Shown here: in pieces, positions 30,489 through 39,974 of the stretch
How the letters are laid out: each line of letters starts with the position of its first letter
Numbering within the stretch: position 1 is the stretch's first letter
Assembly: GCF_014697355.1 (NCBI RefSeq)
Contig: NZ_JACJRQ010000011.1
Coordinates: 150,263 to 214,262, forward strand
DNA length: 64,000 nt
Reading direction: 5' to 3'
Source of the DNA: Nostoc calcicola FACHB-3891
GTDB lineage: Bacteria; Cyanobacteriota; Cyanobacteriia; Cyanobacteriales; Nostocaceae
The notes under the pieces: model-generated
Databases searched by the model: none
Told to the model about the DNA's origin: nothing
What the model saw: only the letters and a program-made list of their open reading frames with translations
Translations under genes and position numbers: made by a program

Positions 30489-32216
30489 GTGCAACCAGTT
30501 GACTTTACCACCCTAAAAGCTGCTTGTAGCGAACTACGCACGAACTGGCTACCCTCACGGACAGAACAAGTTTACCAGCGCGATCGCTACACTATTGTCA
30601 TAGCATTACGCACCTTGAAACAGCGGGGTTGGCTAGAGATTTCTTGGCATCCTCAAGCTGCACATATTTGCATCGGCGATCCGCCACCGCGAATTCCCGA
30701 TACCTTCACCTTCAGCCAACAACTCATACACCAATTGGGTGGTTTAGCCTTAGTGGCAATTGAAGCGATCGCTCCTTGGGAACGCGTGATTGATTTACAA
30801 TTTGCTCGGCGTCCTGGAGAAAGCGCCCTGTATCATGTGTATGTGGAAGTTATGGGCAAGTATAGCAACGTCATTCTCACCGACGCTAGCAATATAATAA
30901 TCACAGCTGCCCATCAAGTCAGTCAGCAACAATCTAGTGTCCGTCCCATCCAAACCGGACAACCTTACGAAACACCACCGAAACTTACTGGGACTATTCC
31001 TAATTTGAGCGAATCTCAAGAACGCTGGCAAGAACGGGTAAGTTTAGTACCAGGAGCAATCAAGCGACAATTACTCAAAAGTTATAGTGGTTTAAGTGCT
31101 GCACTGTTAGAGACAATGTTATTAGCAGCAAATATCCCACCAGAAACATCTACCGATACCCTCAAAACTGAAGATTGGCAAAGATTGTTTGAGCGTTGGC
31201 AAGAATGGCTGCAAGCCTTGGATGCGAGTCAATTTCAACCCGCTTGGACAAAAGATGGCTACACAGTAATGGGTTGGGGTGGAGTAGAAAGCGTCAAAAA
31301 TACCCAAGAATTACTCAACCGTTACTACACTGACCAACTCAATCAACAGTTATTTTCCCAATTGCGCCATCAGTTGAGTCAAAAATTGAATAATATTTTG
31401 GGGAAATTACGCAACAAAGCTCAAACCTTTAAGACACGCTTGCAGCAATCAGATCGAGCCGATGAATATCGCCAAAAAGCTGATTTATTAATGGCTCACC
31501 TACAAAACTGGGAACCGGGGATGAAAGAGATAATTATCCCAGATTTTGAGAGTAATGAGCCAGTGGCGATCGCTCTCCAGCCGGATAAAAATGCCGTCCA
31601 AAATGCCCAAAGTCTTTACAAACAGCACCAAAAACTCAAACGCGCTCGTTCTGCTGTAGAACCGCTACTTTTAGAAGTGCAGACAGAAATTGACTATTTA
31701 GAGCAAGTACAAGCTGCGATCGACCAGATAGAAATGTACCAAACAGCAGAAGATTTGCAAGCTTTAGAAGAAATCCGCGAAGAACTCATTGGGCAAAAGT
31801 ATCTAGAAGATCCAGAATACCGCAACCGCAGCAGCAATGAAGCCCCCAGCACCAACTTTCATCGTTACCTTACTCCCAGCGGCTTTGAAGTATTAATCGG
31901 TCGCAACAATCGCCAAAATGACCAATTGACTTTTCGTGTAGCTGGAGATTATGACCTCTGGTTCCACGCTCAAGAAATTCCCGGTAGCCATGTGCTGCTA
32001 CGTCTTGAACCCGGTGCTGTTGCAGAAGAAGCTGATTTGCAATTTGTAGCGAATCTTGCCGCTTACTACAGTCGCGCCCGTCAGAGCGACCAAGTACCAG
32101 TAGTATACACTCAGCTAAAACACGTCTACAAACCCAAAGGAGCAAAACCGGGAATTGCCATTTACAAGCAAGAGACTATCCTTTGGGGAAAACCGCAATT
32201 AGTCATTAGTCATTAG
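30489..32216 (+). CDS. rqcH: NFACT-family ribosome quality-control protein RqcH
   Basis: RqcH/Rqc2 binds 50S subunits that hold stalled peptidyl-tRNA and adds C-terminal alanine tails. The 575-aa protein has the NFACT-N domain with the ALYHVYVEVMGKYSNVILTD signature, a long coiled-coil centre (about residues 290-450), and the C-terminal NFACT-R domain (TPSGFEVLIGRNNRQNDQLTFR..DLWFHAQEIPGSHVLL split by family spacing). GTG start at 30489. It is followed by TCATTAGTCATT repeats and then a gene-poor stretch. Confidence 0.9.
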   Translation: MQPVDFTTLKAACSELRTNWLPSRTEQVYQRDRYTIVIALRTLKQRGWLEISWHPQAAHICIGDPPPRIPDTFTFSQQLIHQLGGLALVAIEAIAPWERVIDLQFARRPGESALYHVYVEVMGKYSNVILTDASNIIITAAHQVSQQQSSVRPIQTGQPYETPPKLTGTIPNLSESQERWQERVSLVPGAIKRQLLKSYSGLSAALLETMLLAANIPPETSTDTLKTEDWQRLFERWQEWLQALDASQFQPAWTKDGYTVMGWGGVESVKNTQELLNRYYTDQLNQQLFSQLRHQLSQKLNNILGKLRNKAQTFKTRLQQSDRADEYRQKADLLMAHLQNWEPGMKEIIIPDFESNEPVAIALQPDKNAVQNAQSLYKQHQKLKRARSAVEPLLLEVQTEIDYLEQVQAAIDQIEMYQTAEDLQALEEIREELIGQKYLEDPEYRNRSSNEAPSTNFHRYLTPSGFEVLIGRNNRQNDQLTFRVAGDYDLWFHAQEIPGSHVLLRLEPGAVAEEADLQFVANLAAYYSRARQSDQVPVVYTQLKHVYKPKGAKPGIAIYKQETILWGKPQLVISH

Positions 32217-32419
32217 TCATCAGTCATTGGTCATTTGTCATTGGTCATTTGTTTTTCTTGGCGTCCCCGCGTCTCCCTCATCCCCCTCATCTCCCCACTC
32301 CCCACTCCCCACCTCTACCCTACGTTGTACCGAATTCTCCTTATAGATAGAGGCTTTTAAGCTTTACTTATATCTTTTTTTGATGAAATTTTCTGAAAAA
32401 TCTGTGTTGGCTGTTACAA

Positions 32420-32540
32420 TATTGTTAAGAAAAGTTGCCCGTTGCATTTTAGGAACGCGCAATTGGGTTTTAACTCTCTTGAGAAGACAACGCGAAAAAA
32501 ATATTTTTTAGACCAGCTGTGGGAGGCTGGTCTTTTTGTT
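32420..32540 (+). ncRNA. Candidate independent small RNA with terminator
   Basis: In a gene-free spacer a TACAAT box (about 32414-32419) is followed by roughly 95 nt of non-coding sequence and a strong Rho-independent terminator: stem GACCAGC/GCTGGTC (32511-32532) then TCTTTTTG. The terminator is over 290 nt past the rqcH stop, after dispersed repeats, so it may end a separate short transcript. The sequence is not a small RNA that I recognise. Confidence 0.35.
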
Positions 32541-32817
32541 ATGAGCAGTAAACTTTTTCTTGGATTTTGGCCAAACGATTTTGGATTTTGGATTGATTCC
32601 ATACCTGTCCCCAATACAGTTCAGTTAAGTCTTTCTTTCTTCTCTTTGCGTCTTTCTCTGACGAGACGCTGCGCGAATGCGTCCTTGGCGGTAGCCTGCG
32701 GCAAGCCGCTTTCCGTCTACGTTAAAAAAATTGAATTCGACCAAGAATTTTAGCCTTAACCCAACCGTATTGTACCTGTCCTTTCCACGTTCCTGCTTTG
32801 ACATCACACACAAAAGA

Positions 32818-32850
32818 AAAGACGCAAACTTATCCTTTGCGTCTTTATTT
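32818..32850 (-). terminator. Terminator of the SLH porin gene
   Basis: A perfect 11-bp stem AAAGACGCAAA / TTTGCGTCTTT with a 7-nt loop lies about 20 nt past the porin stop and reads into TTTTCTTTTG on the minus strand. Confidence 0.8.
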
Positions 32851-32864
32851 TAAGATTTTGAAAA

Positions 32865-34487
32865 TTAGAAACTGAATGTGGTTCTCAATGCACCAATAAC
32901 AACATCATCATTATCATTATTATGATCTGGGGATGTTAGCCAAATGACTCCAGGGGTAATAGTGATATTATCACTAAGCTTATATTGGTAGAATGCTTCC
33001 AAATGATAAGATGTATCCTGATCTTCAGCTAATCCTACGAGGCTAGAACTTGTGACTCTGGGTTCCACGCCTGCAATAATACCTGCTAAGCTACCTTTTG
33101 TACCGAGGTCGGGGAAGCCAAGGGTAACGGCATAGTTCCAAATGTCAACGTCTCCACGGTTTCCTCTCAAGCTTCGGGTGTTGGTGTATCCAGCCCAACC
33201 ACCTAAAACTATGTTATTAGTAATGCCAATGGATGCTTGTACACCGTAAGAATTACTGGAAAATCCTACTTGATCTTCTGGTAAACCCTGGATGGCTGCT
33301 ATATCTTGGAAGGTTGCGGCATTGCTACCTGTGGCTAGTGGTTGGTTGTAAGAATTGATGTAAGTTAAACCAATAGAAATGCGATCGCTTGGTTTAACCG
33401 TCAACTGTGCTAGGGCACCATAAGAACCATTGAACAAACCATTATTGGGTGTAGGGTCATTAGCTGTACCACTCAAATATCCTAAACTTAATGCTAATTT
33501 TTCGCTAAATTCGTATGTCAATCCCAACCCTGCGCCGCCTATCTGGTTATAAATTGGGTTGCGTGTACCAAAGGTGGACAAAGCACCAAAAGCGCCATCA
33601 CCGTCAAAGATATTCACAGTATCAGTCAGGTCATCTGCTGCACCTGCATTGGCAATGGCGATGACTTGTGTCTTTTTGCCCAAAGGAAATTTGTAATACA
33701 GTGCATCGATCGCAGCACTAGTGGTACCATCCTCACCAGCAAAGAATAAATTGCCCTCTGGTGTACCAATGTTAGGGGTGAGAATATTATTCGCCTGGAT
33801 TCTAGTGAATAGCGTATCTTGCCCTGTAAAGCTGGTGACAAATTCTACCCGCGCCCTTACGCCCAAAGTAGTGTTTTTGTCTGTGATTTCCGCACCGTTG
33901 ACTGTATTTCCTGACAAAACATCGCTGACAACCGCAACAACTTGGCCTTGCAGTTTGGTTGTGGTAGAAAATTGATTCGCTTCCAATTCAGATGTACGTG
34001 CTTCTACTGCATCTACACGACCCCGGAGTGTGGCTAGTTCGGCGGAAAACTCTTCTTGTAGCTTTTGTAATGTGGCTAAATCTTGTTTGTTAACTAAATC
34101 ACCTGTGGCTGTGGCAATTAGTTCATTAACGCGATCGAGACAAGCATTCAAACCAGCAGCAAATTCATACCGCGTCAGTGCCCGATTGCCACGATAAGTG
34201 CTATTTGGGTAGCCTGCAATACAACCATAGCGTTCTACCAGCGATTGCAACGCTTGGAAAGCCCAGTCTGTGGTTTGCACATCTGACAACTGAGACACTG
34301 AGGTAACTTGCCCCATTGTCTTATTTTGAGCTATGTCCCGATCTTTAGTGTTTGGACTAGCTAAAACTTCTGGTTGATTGATTTCGGAAGTGCCAGATGT
34401 TTCACCTGCAAATGCAGCAGTGCTAAGAAATAGCATTGCACTGCATAGTGCTGGACTAACTAGCAGATATTGACAAAATTTTTGCAT
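32865..34487 (-). CDS. SLH-domain outer-membrane porin (iron-uptake porin type)
   Basis: A 540-aa outer-membrane protein from the ATG at 34487, preceded by GAGGAG. It has a signal peptide (LLVSPALCSAMLFLSTAAFA), one SLH domain (SVSQLSDVQTTDWAFQALQSLVERYGCIAGYPNSTY, TRYEFAAGLNACLDRV) that anchors to peptidoglycan-linked polymer, a coiled coil (about residues 125-165), and a C-terminal beta barrel ending in Phe (TTFSF). This is the cyanobacterial SomA/Slr1908-like class. Divergent from the metal-binding lipoprotein gene, with 334 bp shared between the starts; joint metal control is inferred. Confidence 0.9.
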   Translation of the reverse strand: MQKFCQYLLVSPALCSAMLFLSTAAFAGETSGTSEINQPEVLASPNTKDRDIAQNKTMGQVTSVSQLSDVQTTDWAFQALQSLVERYGCIAGYPNSTYRGNRALTRYEFAAGLNACLDRVNELIATATGDLVNKQDLATLQKLQEEFSAELATLRGRVDAVEARTSELEANQFSTTTKLQGQVVAVVSDVLSGNTVNGAEITDKNTTLGVRARVEFVTSFTGQDTLFTRIQANNILTPNIGTPEGNLFFAGEDGTTSAAIDALYYKFPLGKKTQVIAIANAGAADDLTDTVNIFDGDGAFGALSTFGTRNPIYNQIGGAGLGLTYEFSEKLALSLGYLSGTANDPTPNNGLFNGSYGALAQLTVKPSDRISIGLTYINSYNQPLATGSNAATFQDIAAIQGLPEDQVGFSSNSYGVQASIGITNNIVLGGWAGYTNTRSLRGNRGDVDIWNYAVTLGFPDLGTKGSLAGIIAGVEPRVTSSSLVGLAEDQDTSYHLEAFYQYKLSDNITITPGVIWLTSPDHNNDNDDVVIGALRTTFSF

Positions 34488-34714
34488 TTTTCTCCTCACA
34501 CTTTTCTACAATTCGCACTCACACCGCGCTTTTTTGAAAGCACATTTTATTAAAAACTCGTCAGTAATTTTATCAGAAATATGCAAGCTTTTTAACAAAA
34601 AATGTCAATAAATCCTAATTATTTTGGGAAAACTGAATTGCAGAAATGTCCTGTTAAAAATATTTTTTTTGTAATTATTTACACTATTTATACGGAAATT
34701 CTCAGTCTTGTTTG

Positions 34715-34766
34715 ATTGAGAATGAGAATTATTCTAGTATAAGATGTAGAATAAGTATCATTGTCA
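34715..34766 (+). promoter_or_regulatory. Possible Fur/Zur-type operator region
   Basis: Contains TTGAGAATGAGAATTATTCT (34716-34735), with AGAAT-T-ATTCT dyad symmetry, and a second ATAAGTATCATTGTC stretch (about 34751-34765). Both resemble the A/T-rich 7-1-7 boxes of Fur-family repressors. It lies 56 nt or more before the lipoprotein start. Which metal regulator would bind is not decidable by eye. Confidence 0.4.
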
Positions 34767-34821
34767 ACAAAAATTGTGGCAAAGGCACAGCAAGCATTGG
34801 TTTTGGGGAGAAAACACCGTG

Positions 34822-35832
34822 ATGGGGAATTGCAGAGGATTTAGAATAGGCAGACGAGGAAAAGGCATTGTGTCATTAATTGCTCTGCTAATATTGTCAA
34901 TGGCTGCTGGCTGTAGCGAATCGAATCAGAATCAAGGAACAACTGTTCAACAGTCGCCGCAAGCACAGGAAGCTGCGTCTACCCCAACAGCGCAACCGGG
35001 AAAAACTAAAGTAGTGACGACATTTTTACCGATATATTTGTTTACCAAGGCAGTAGCTGGAAATGTGGCAGATGTCGAAATTTTAGTGCCACCTGGTACG
35101 GAGGTACATGAATACCAAGCGACACCAGAAAATGTTAAAGCGATCGCCACAGCTAATGTATTAGTAAAAAATGGTTTAGGGTTGGAGGAATTTTTGAAAG
35201 ATACTGTCAAAAATGCCCAAAATTCCAAATTAACTGAAATTGATGCAAGTGTTGGTATTAAACCCTTAAATGAAATTTCACCTGTTGTGAAAACCACGAA
35301 AGAGGAAAAAGACCACGAACACGCCCAAGGTAATCCTCACGTTTGGTTAGATCCAGTTTTGGCAAAACAGCAAGTAACCAATATTCGGGATGGCTTAATT
35401 GCTGCCGATCCAGGGAATAAAGCGACTTATGAGGTTAATGCTGCGGCTTATATTAAAGAATTAGACAGTTTAAACAGCGAATTTCAGCAGACATTACAAA
35501 AAACTCCGAGTTGCACCTTTGTGACCTTTCATGATGCATTTCCATACTTAGCCAAACGCTACAACCTCAAGCAAGTTGCTGTGGTAGAAATTCCCGAAGA
35601 TCAACTTTCACCAACGGATGTACAAAATGCAATTAATGCTGTAAAAAAGTACAAAGTTAAAGCCTTATTTAGCGAACCTGGAGTAGATAATAAATTGCTG
35701 AATAGTCTTTCAAAAGACTTGAAGTTAAGTTTGCGTACATTGGATTCTCTGGAAACTGGACAAACAGATCCACAGCATTATTTCCAAGCGATGAAAACTA
35801 ACTTACAAACTATAGAAACGTCGTGTAAATAA
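34822..35832 (+). CDS. znuA: Zinc/manganese ABC transporter substrate-binding lipoprotein
   Basis: A cluster A-I metal-binding protein of 336 aa from the ATG at 34822. The signal peptide ends in a lipobox LSMAAGC (C31). Metal ligands expected for the family are visible: His in VPPGTEVHEYQATPE, His in GNPHVWLDP, His in TFHDAFPYLAKRY, and Asp in SEPGVDNK. The His-rich loop before the second ligand (EEKDHEHAQ) is short, which leaves zinc versus manganese open; three His plus one acidic ligand is compatible with both. The ATPase gene follows directly. Confidence 0.85.
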   Translation: MGNCRGFRIGRRGKGIVSLIALLILSMAAGCSESNQNQGTTVQQSPQAQEAASTPTAQPGKTKVVTTFLPIYLFTKAVAGNVADVEILVPPGTEVHEYQATPENVKAIATANVLVKNGLGLEEFLKDTVKNAQNSKLTEIDASVGIKPLNEISPVVKTTKEEKDHEHAQGNPHVWLDPVLAKQQVTNIRDGLIAADPGNKATYEVNAAAYIKELDSLNSEFQQTLQKTPSCTFVTFHDAFPYLAKRYNLKQVAVVEIPEDQLSPTDVQNAINAVKKYKVKALFSEPGVDNKLLNSLSKDLKLSLRTLDSLETGQTDPQHYFQAMKTNLQTIETSCK

Positions 35833-35876
35833 TTTTGTCCAAAGTCCAATTACAAATGCCCAATGCCCAATGCCCA

Positions 35877-36656
35877 ATGACTAATAATATTGCTATTTTG
35901 AAAGTAGAAGGATTAACTGTTTATCAAGGCAGTTATCTAGCTGTACGAGATGTTTCCTTTGAATTGTTGCCAGGAACAGATACAGCTATAGTTGGCCCCA
36001 ATGGTGCTGGTAAAAGTACTCTGATAAAAGCGGTTTTAGATTTGATACCTCGAAGTGCTGGTACGATTGAAATATTGGATCGTCCAATTGCCAAGCTGGG
36101 GCGTTTACGTCACTTGTTGGGCTATATGCCGCAAAACTTCATTTTTGACCGCAGCTTTCCGATTTCTGTTAGGGAATTGGTGGGACTAGGATGGACAAGT
36201 GAAGGGAAAAAGGGAGATTTATTTTTCTCAAATTTCTGGAGACAAGACCGAGAAAAATCGTTAGCAGTAACAGAAGCTTTACGGCGAACTGATGCTTATC
36301 ATTTACAGCATCAAGCTATTGGTACTCTTAGCGGTGGCCAGTTGAAGCGGGTGTTGTTGGCTTATTGTTTGGTGAAGCAACGGAAATTGTTAGTACTAGA
36401 TGAAGCCTTTGCTGGGGTTGATGTACAAGGTGCCGCAGATTTTTACGCTTTGCTAAATGAATTAAAGCGGGAAGAGGGTTGGACAGTATTGCAAGTTTCC
36501 CATGATATTGATATGGTAAGCCGTCATTGCGATCGCGTGCTTTGCCTGAATCAAACCATTGTTTGTACAGGAGTGCCAGAAATTGCCCTTTCACCGCAAA
36601 ATCTCCTCGCAACCTACGGCCCAGGGTTCAGCCGCTACCAGCACGATCATAATTGA
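35877..36656 (+). CDS. znuC: Metal ABC transporter ATPase
   Basis: A 259-aa ABC ATPase from the ATG at 35877. An in-frame TTG at 35835 would add residues encoded only by the AATGCCCAATGCCC repeat. Walker A is GPNGAGKST, the Q-loop lies in GYMPQNFIF, the signature is LSGGQLKRV, and Walker B is LLVLDEAFAGVD. It resembles ZnuC/MntA-type ATPases and lies 44 bp behind the binding protein. No permease gene follows: the next gene is a convergent WD40 gene. The partner permease must be encoded elsewhere. Confidence 0.85.
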   Translation: MTNNIAILKVEGLTVYQGSYLAVRDVSFELLPGTDTAIVGPNGAGKSTLIKAVLDLIPRSAGTIEILDRPIAKLGRLRHLLGYMPQNFIFDRSFPISVRELVGLGWTSEGKKGDLFFSNFWRQDREKSLAVTEALRRTDAYHLQHQAIGTLSGGQLKRVLLAYCLVKQRKLLVLDEAFAGVDVQGAADFYALLNELKREEGWTVLQVSHDIDMVSRHCDRVLCLNQTIVCTGVPEIALSPQNLLATYGPGFSRYQHDHN

Positions 36657-36760
36657 GTTAGGGGTTAGGAGTTAGGAGTTAGGAGTTAGGAGTTAGGAAT
36701 TAGGAGTTAGGAGTTAGGAGTTATTCTCCCTCATCCCCCTCATCTCCCCACTTCCCACTC
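36657..36760. repeat. GGAGTTA heptamer repeats and CTCATC repeats
   Basis: About nine GGAGTTA units followed by CCCTCATCCCCCTCATCTCC and CCACTTCCCACTC, between the convergent znuC and WD40 genes. A similar patch at 37829-37925 separates the WD40 and COG0523 genes. Confidence 0.8.
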
Positions 36761-37822
36761 TTAATCACGCCCAAATCCTTTACCTCGCAAAACTTTTGAC
36801 CAAATAACTAATTCGCCTTTCTCACCACCTGCGGCTAGTAATTTGCCTTGGGGATGCCAAGCTAAGGTAGAAAAGCCTCCTGAGACACCTGTAATTATTT
36901 GGGATACTTCGTTGGCTTCGTTCCACAAACACAGCCAGCCATCAGCACCAGCAGAAGCGAGAAGGAAGCTTTTAGGTGCAAAGGCGATCGCATTAATCAC
37001 ATCCACATGATTAGTTAAAACTCGTGCTTCCCAACCTAAGGTATCATCTTCTGACTTTTCCCACACCACAATACCTTCAACACTAGAGGATGCTAGTATT
37101 GGCGCACCCACTTTCGTAGTAGCTTCTGACCATGCCAATTGGCGAATTTTACCAGGGAAACCCCGCATCACCCAAGGATCGGGATTGTTCCATTCCAAAA
37201 CGGTGACGCTACGATCCATATTGCCAGAAGCCAGGAATTTACCATCGGGCGACCAAGCCATTGCGAGGCTGACGGTAGCGGTATTTAAGACGTATGGTTC
37301 CTCATCCCAGTTTTGACTGTGCCAAATCTTGACTCCTTGATAACCAGCAATGGCTAGGTACTCGCCATCAATGCGCCAATCGATACCCAAGACTGATGAG
37401 TTATCAAAATTCAATGTGACGACAATTTCACGAGTATCTGCATCCCACACTTGCACATAACGCCCCAGACTAAAAGCTAGTTGGTTATTGGTGTAGTTCC
37501 AAGCTAGTTTGTCAACCCATGCAGGTGCATTTTCCAGCGTGGCGATTAATTCAGTATCCTGCCAAATTTTGACTTGTCCATCTTGTCCGCCGACAGCTAA
37601 AAATTTCCCATCTGGAGAAAAGGCAAGGCAATCTACTGATTTACCGTGACCAGTTTGCAAGGTTGTCAGTTCACCATCATTCCACAGTACTACTTCGCCA
37701 GCTGCGGAAGTTGCTGCTAAAGTTTGACCTTGGGGTGACCAAGCGATCGCAGTTATATAATCTGCAAGTGTCCCTGAATAGTATTGTTCAAATTCCTTAG
37801 ATTTGCTGGTTGTGGAGTTCAT
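36761..37822 (-). CDS. WD40-repeat protein
   Basis: A 353-aa protein made almost wholly of seven WD40 blades, visible as repeated LAWSPQGQTLAATSAAGEVVLW, LAFSPDGKFLAVGGQDGQVKIW, MAWSPDGKFLASGNMDRSVTVL and similar. It has no signal peptide and no fused enzyme, so it is probably a cytosolic scaffold. It is 113 bp downstream of nothing on its strand except the COG0523 GTPase gene, which precedes it and may share its transcript. A role in metal allocation is suggested only by neighbours. Confidence 0.85.
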   Translation of the reverse strand: MNSTTSKSKEFEQYYSGTLADYITAIAWSPQGQTLAATSAAGEVVLWNDGELTTLQTGHGKSVDCLAFSPDGKFLAVGGQDGQVKIWQDTELIATLENAPAWVDKLAWNYTNNQLAFSLGRYVQVWDADTREIVVTLNFDNSSVLGIDWRIDGEYLAIAGYQGVKIWHSQNWDEEPYVLNTATVSLAMAWSPDGKFLASGNMDRSVTVLEWNNPDPWVMRGFPGKIRQLAWSEATTKVGAPILASSSVEGIVVWEKSEDDTLGWEARVLTNHVDVINAIAFAPKSFLLASAGADGWLCLWNEANEVSQIITGVSGGFSTLAWHPQGKLLAAGGEKGELVIWSKVLRGKGFGRD

Positions 37823-37935
37823 ATTTATAAGGGGGAGTTAGGAGTTAGGAGTTAGGAGTTAGGAGTTAGGGTTAGGAGTTAGGAGTTTTTAATTTTTAAC
37901 TCATCACTCATAACTCCTAACTCTTAACTTGCTTT

Positions 37936-38913
37936 TTATACCAAACAAGCAAGAAAATCTTGCTTAAGTCTTTCTGCGTCAAGGTTGCGACCGATGAATA
38001 CTAGTTCGTTTTTCGGAGTTTCGTTGGGTTTCCAGGGGCGATCGGGTCTCCCATCAAATATCATATGCACTCCTTGGAACACAAATCTATTTTCTTCTCC
38101 AGCAATGTTTAATATGCCTTTCATCCGGAAAATATCTGGGCCTTGGGTACGTAGTAATTCAGAAAGCCAAGCGTTTAATTTTTCTCCATCGACTGCACCT
38201 TTTTCTACTAAAGCTATAGAGAAAACGCTTTCATCATGTTCGTGGGCATCTTCACCCAAGAAATTTGGATCTATTTCTAATGCCCGATCTAAATCAAATG
38301 CTTTTACACCTAACAAAGCATCCATTTCTAATTCAGAGTTGCGGGTACGGTAGATTTTTGCCATAGCATTCATTGACCGAATTCGCTTTTCTAATTCGTC
38401 TAATTGTTCTGGCGCTACCAAATCTGTTTTATTAAGTAAAATTACATCAGCAAAGGCAATCTGTTCTTGGGCTTCGTCTGCATCCCAGTGCTGCCAAATA
38501 TGCTTGGCATCTACGACTGTCACCACGGCATCTAAAGATAGTTGACTTTGCAAGTCTTCATCAACAAAAAATGTCTGAATCACTGGTGCAGGGTCGGCTA
38601 ATCCAGTTGTTTCAATTACTAAATGGTCAAATTTATCTCGGCGCTTCATCAAATTGCCAATGATGCGAATTAAATCGCCGCGCACTGTACAGCAGATGCA
38701 GCCATTATTCATTTCAAATATTTCTTCATCGGCATCGATAATTAGTTGATTATCAATGCCCACTTCCCCAAATTCATTGACAATCACAGCAACTTTTTTG
38801 CCGTGTTCGTAGGTGAGGATGTGATTAAGTAGAGTCGTTTTACCTGCTCCCAAATAACCTGTAAGAACAGTAACGGGAACTGAATTTGTGATTACGTCAG
38901 CCACCATACTCAA
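37936..38913 (-). CDS. COG0523 (CobW/ZNG1-like) metallochaperone GTPase
   Basis: A 325-aa G3E GTPase: Walker A GYLGAGKTT (residues about 19-27), NEFGEVGIDNQL, the metal-binding CxCC motif in NNGCICCTVRGDL, Walker B-like ETTGLADPAPV, NKTD, and the C-terminal CobW domain (FRMKGILNIAGEENRFVFQGVHM). A short His/acidic stretch (EDAHEHDES) lies near residue 232. Family members insert zinc or cobalt into client proteins. Its place beside a metal ABC pair favours zinc. A-rich TATGGATAATCAATATC and TATGATAATTG lie just upstream as possible repressor sites. Confidence 0.88.
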   Translation of the reverse strand: MSMVADVITNSVPVTVLTGYLGAGKTTLLNHILTYEHGKKVAVIVNEFGEVGIDNQLIIDADEEIFEMNNGCICCTVRGDLIRIIGNLMKRRDKFDHLVIETTGLADPAPVIQTFFVDEDLQSQLSLDAVVTVVDAKHIWQHWDADEAQEQIAFADVILLNKTDLVAPEQLDELEKRIRSMNAMAKIYRTRNSELEMDALLGVKAFDLDRALEIDPNFLGEDAHEHDESVFSIALVEKGAVDGEKLNAWLSELLRTQGPDIFRMKGILNIAGEENRFVFQGVHMIFDGRPDRPWKPNETPKNELVFIGRNLDAERLKQDFLACLV

Positions 38914-39334
38914 AATTCCTTTTTTCTCACCTTATGGATAATCAATATCGCCTATGATAATTGTTTTTATTTTTTTCTGCGAACTTGCCTTGTTTTGGGT
39001 TTGTGCAAAGTGATCACATAATTTAATCACGAAACATTTTATTTTATGTATAGGAATCCTATTTGATTTTTGAAAAGAGTACGAGATCATACGGTTGAGT
39101 TACAAGTGTAAAATTAGACTCTGATAAACCAGCATCTACAAACTGCAACAGTAAGGGCGGAAGTGGCAACTGGTTTATTCTACACACTAACTTTGATTTT
39201 GATATTCTTGGAATGTAGAGAGTTTTTTCAAAAATCAAAATTGGCTAGAAGCTTGCCATACAAAGATTTGTTTCTCAGTATACTTAGCAAGATTCAAGTA
39301 CGATTCCTATATAGCTTAACTAAAAGAGGAAAAA
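38914..39334. other. Intergenic; possible metal-repressor sites near the COG0523 start
   Basis: Near 38934-38966 there are two TGATAAT/GATAATC-like motifs in A/T-rich DNA before the COG0523 gene. A 61-codon frame with GTG start (39163-39348) overlaps the next gene and has no family match that I can see; I leave it uncalled. Confidence 0.4.
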
Positions 39335-39835
39335 ATGCTAAAACCTAAAACTTACGCTCAAAAATACGCTCAAGAATTGCTTGTAAAATGGTTGAGAAAT
39401 GAAGCTGAATCGGCAGGATACGATAGTTACGTCAAAAGTAGTCTATTCCCACCAATTACTTGGCGTGTAAATAGAGGTGAACCGTTTTGGGGTATTTTCC
39501 CAGACTACCCAATTACAACAGAAGGTGATGGATGCAATGGTGTTGTCTGGGATGAATACCCTTCAAACAACCAACTAACAAGACCCGATGGAATCCCGTC
39601 TTTAAAGGAACTGTGGGAATTTGGATTAAAACTGGAAACGGTTTTTGATATTGCGATTCAGCATAAAGGACATATAAAAAACGCTATTTTCTTAGATGAA
39701 GTCCCTGAACATGCTAAAAAATTCTTTAAATCTAACAGTAACTTTGAAATAGTAATAGTCAAATCTAACGATGTCTTAAATCAGCCTTTAACACCTTGGC
39801 AAAACAATTCAATACCAATTGAAGTTTTTAAATAA
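39335..39835 (+). CDS. Hypothetical protein, 166 aa
   Basis: Not recognised. ATG start with AGAGGA at good spacing, which supports a real gene. The protein is soluble, begins with a basic amphipathic helix (KTYAQKYAQELLVKWLRNEAES), has a Trp/Pro-rich middle (PPITWRVNRGEPFWGIFPDYPI) and a strand VFDIAIQHKGHIKNAIFLDEV. The D...QHK pattern is faintly like a PD-(D/E)xK nuclease core, but the full motif set is not visible. Solitary gene with A/T-rich surroundings; may be an accession to the genome. Confidence 0.6.
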   Translation: MLKPKTYAQKYAQELLVKWLRNEAESAGYDSYVKSSLFPPITWRVNRGEPFWGIFPDYPITTEGDGCNGVVWDEYPSNNQLTRPDGIPSLKELWEFGLKLETVFDIAIQHKGHIKNAIFLDEVPEHAKKFFKSNSNFEIVIVKSNDVLNQPLTPWQNNSIPIEVFK

Positions 39836-39974
39836 GTACCTGCTTAATCAGAAAATTATACTTTGATGCAGAAGTGTGGTGGTTTTAAGAAAACACTGTC
39901 TGACCTGCCACAGGGTTTTATACTGGTCATCGCACCAAGGTGTAAAAAATCATTTTGCACCTTGGTGCGAGGAT

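Noticed and set aside
39163..39348. 61-codon frame with GTG start overlapping the 166-aa gene
   Set aside because: The downstream gene has the better ribosome site; the overlap and lack of motif argue against it.
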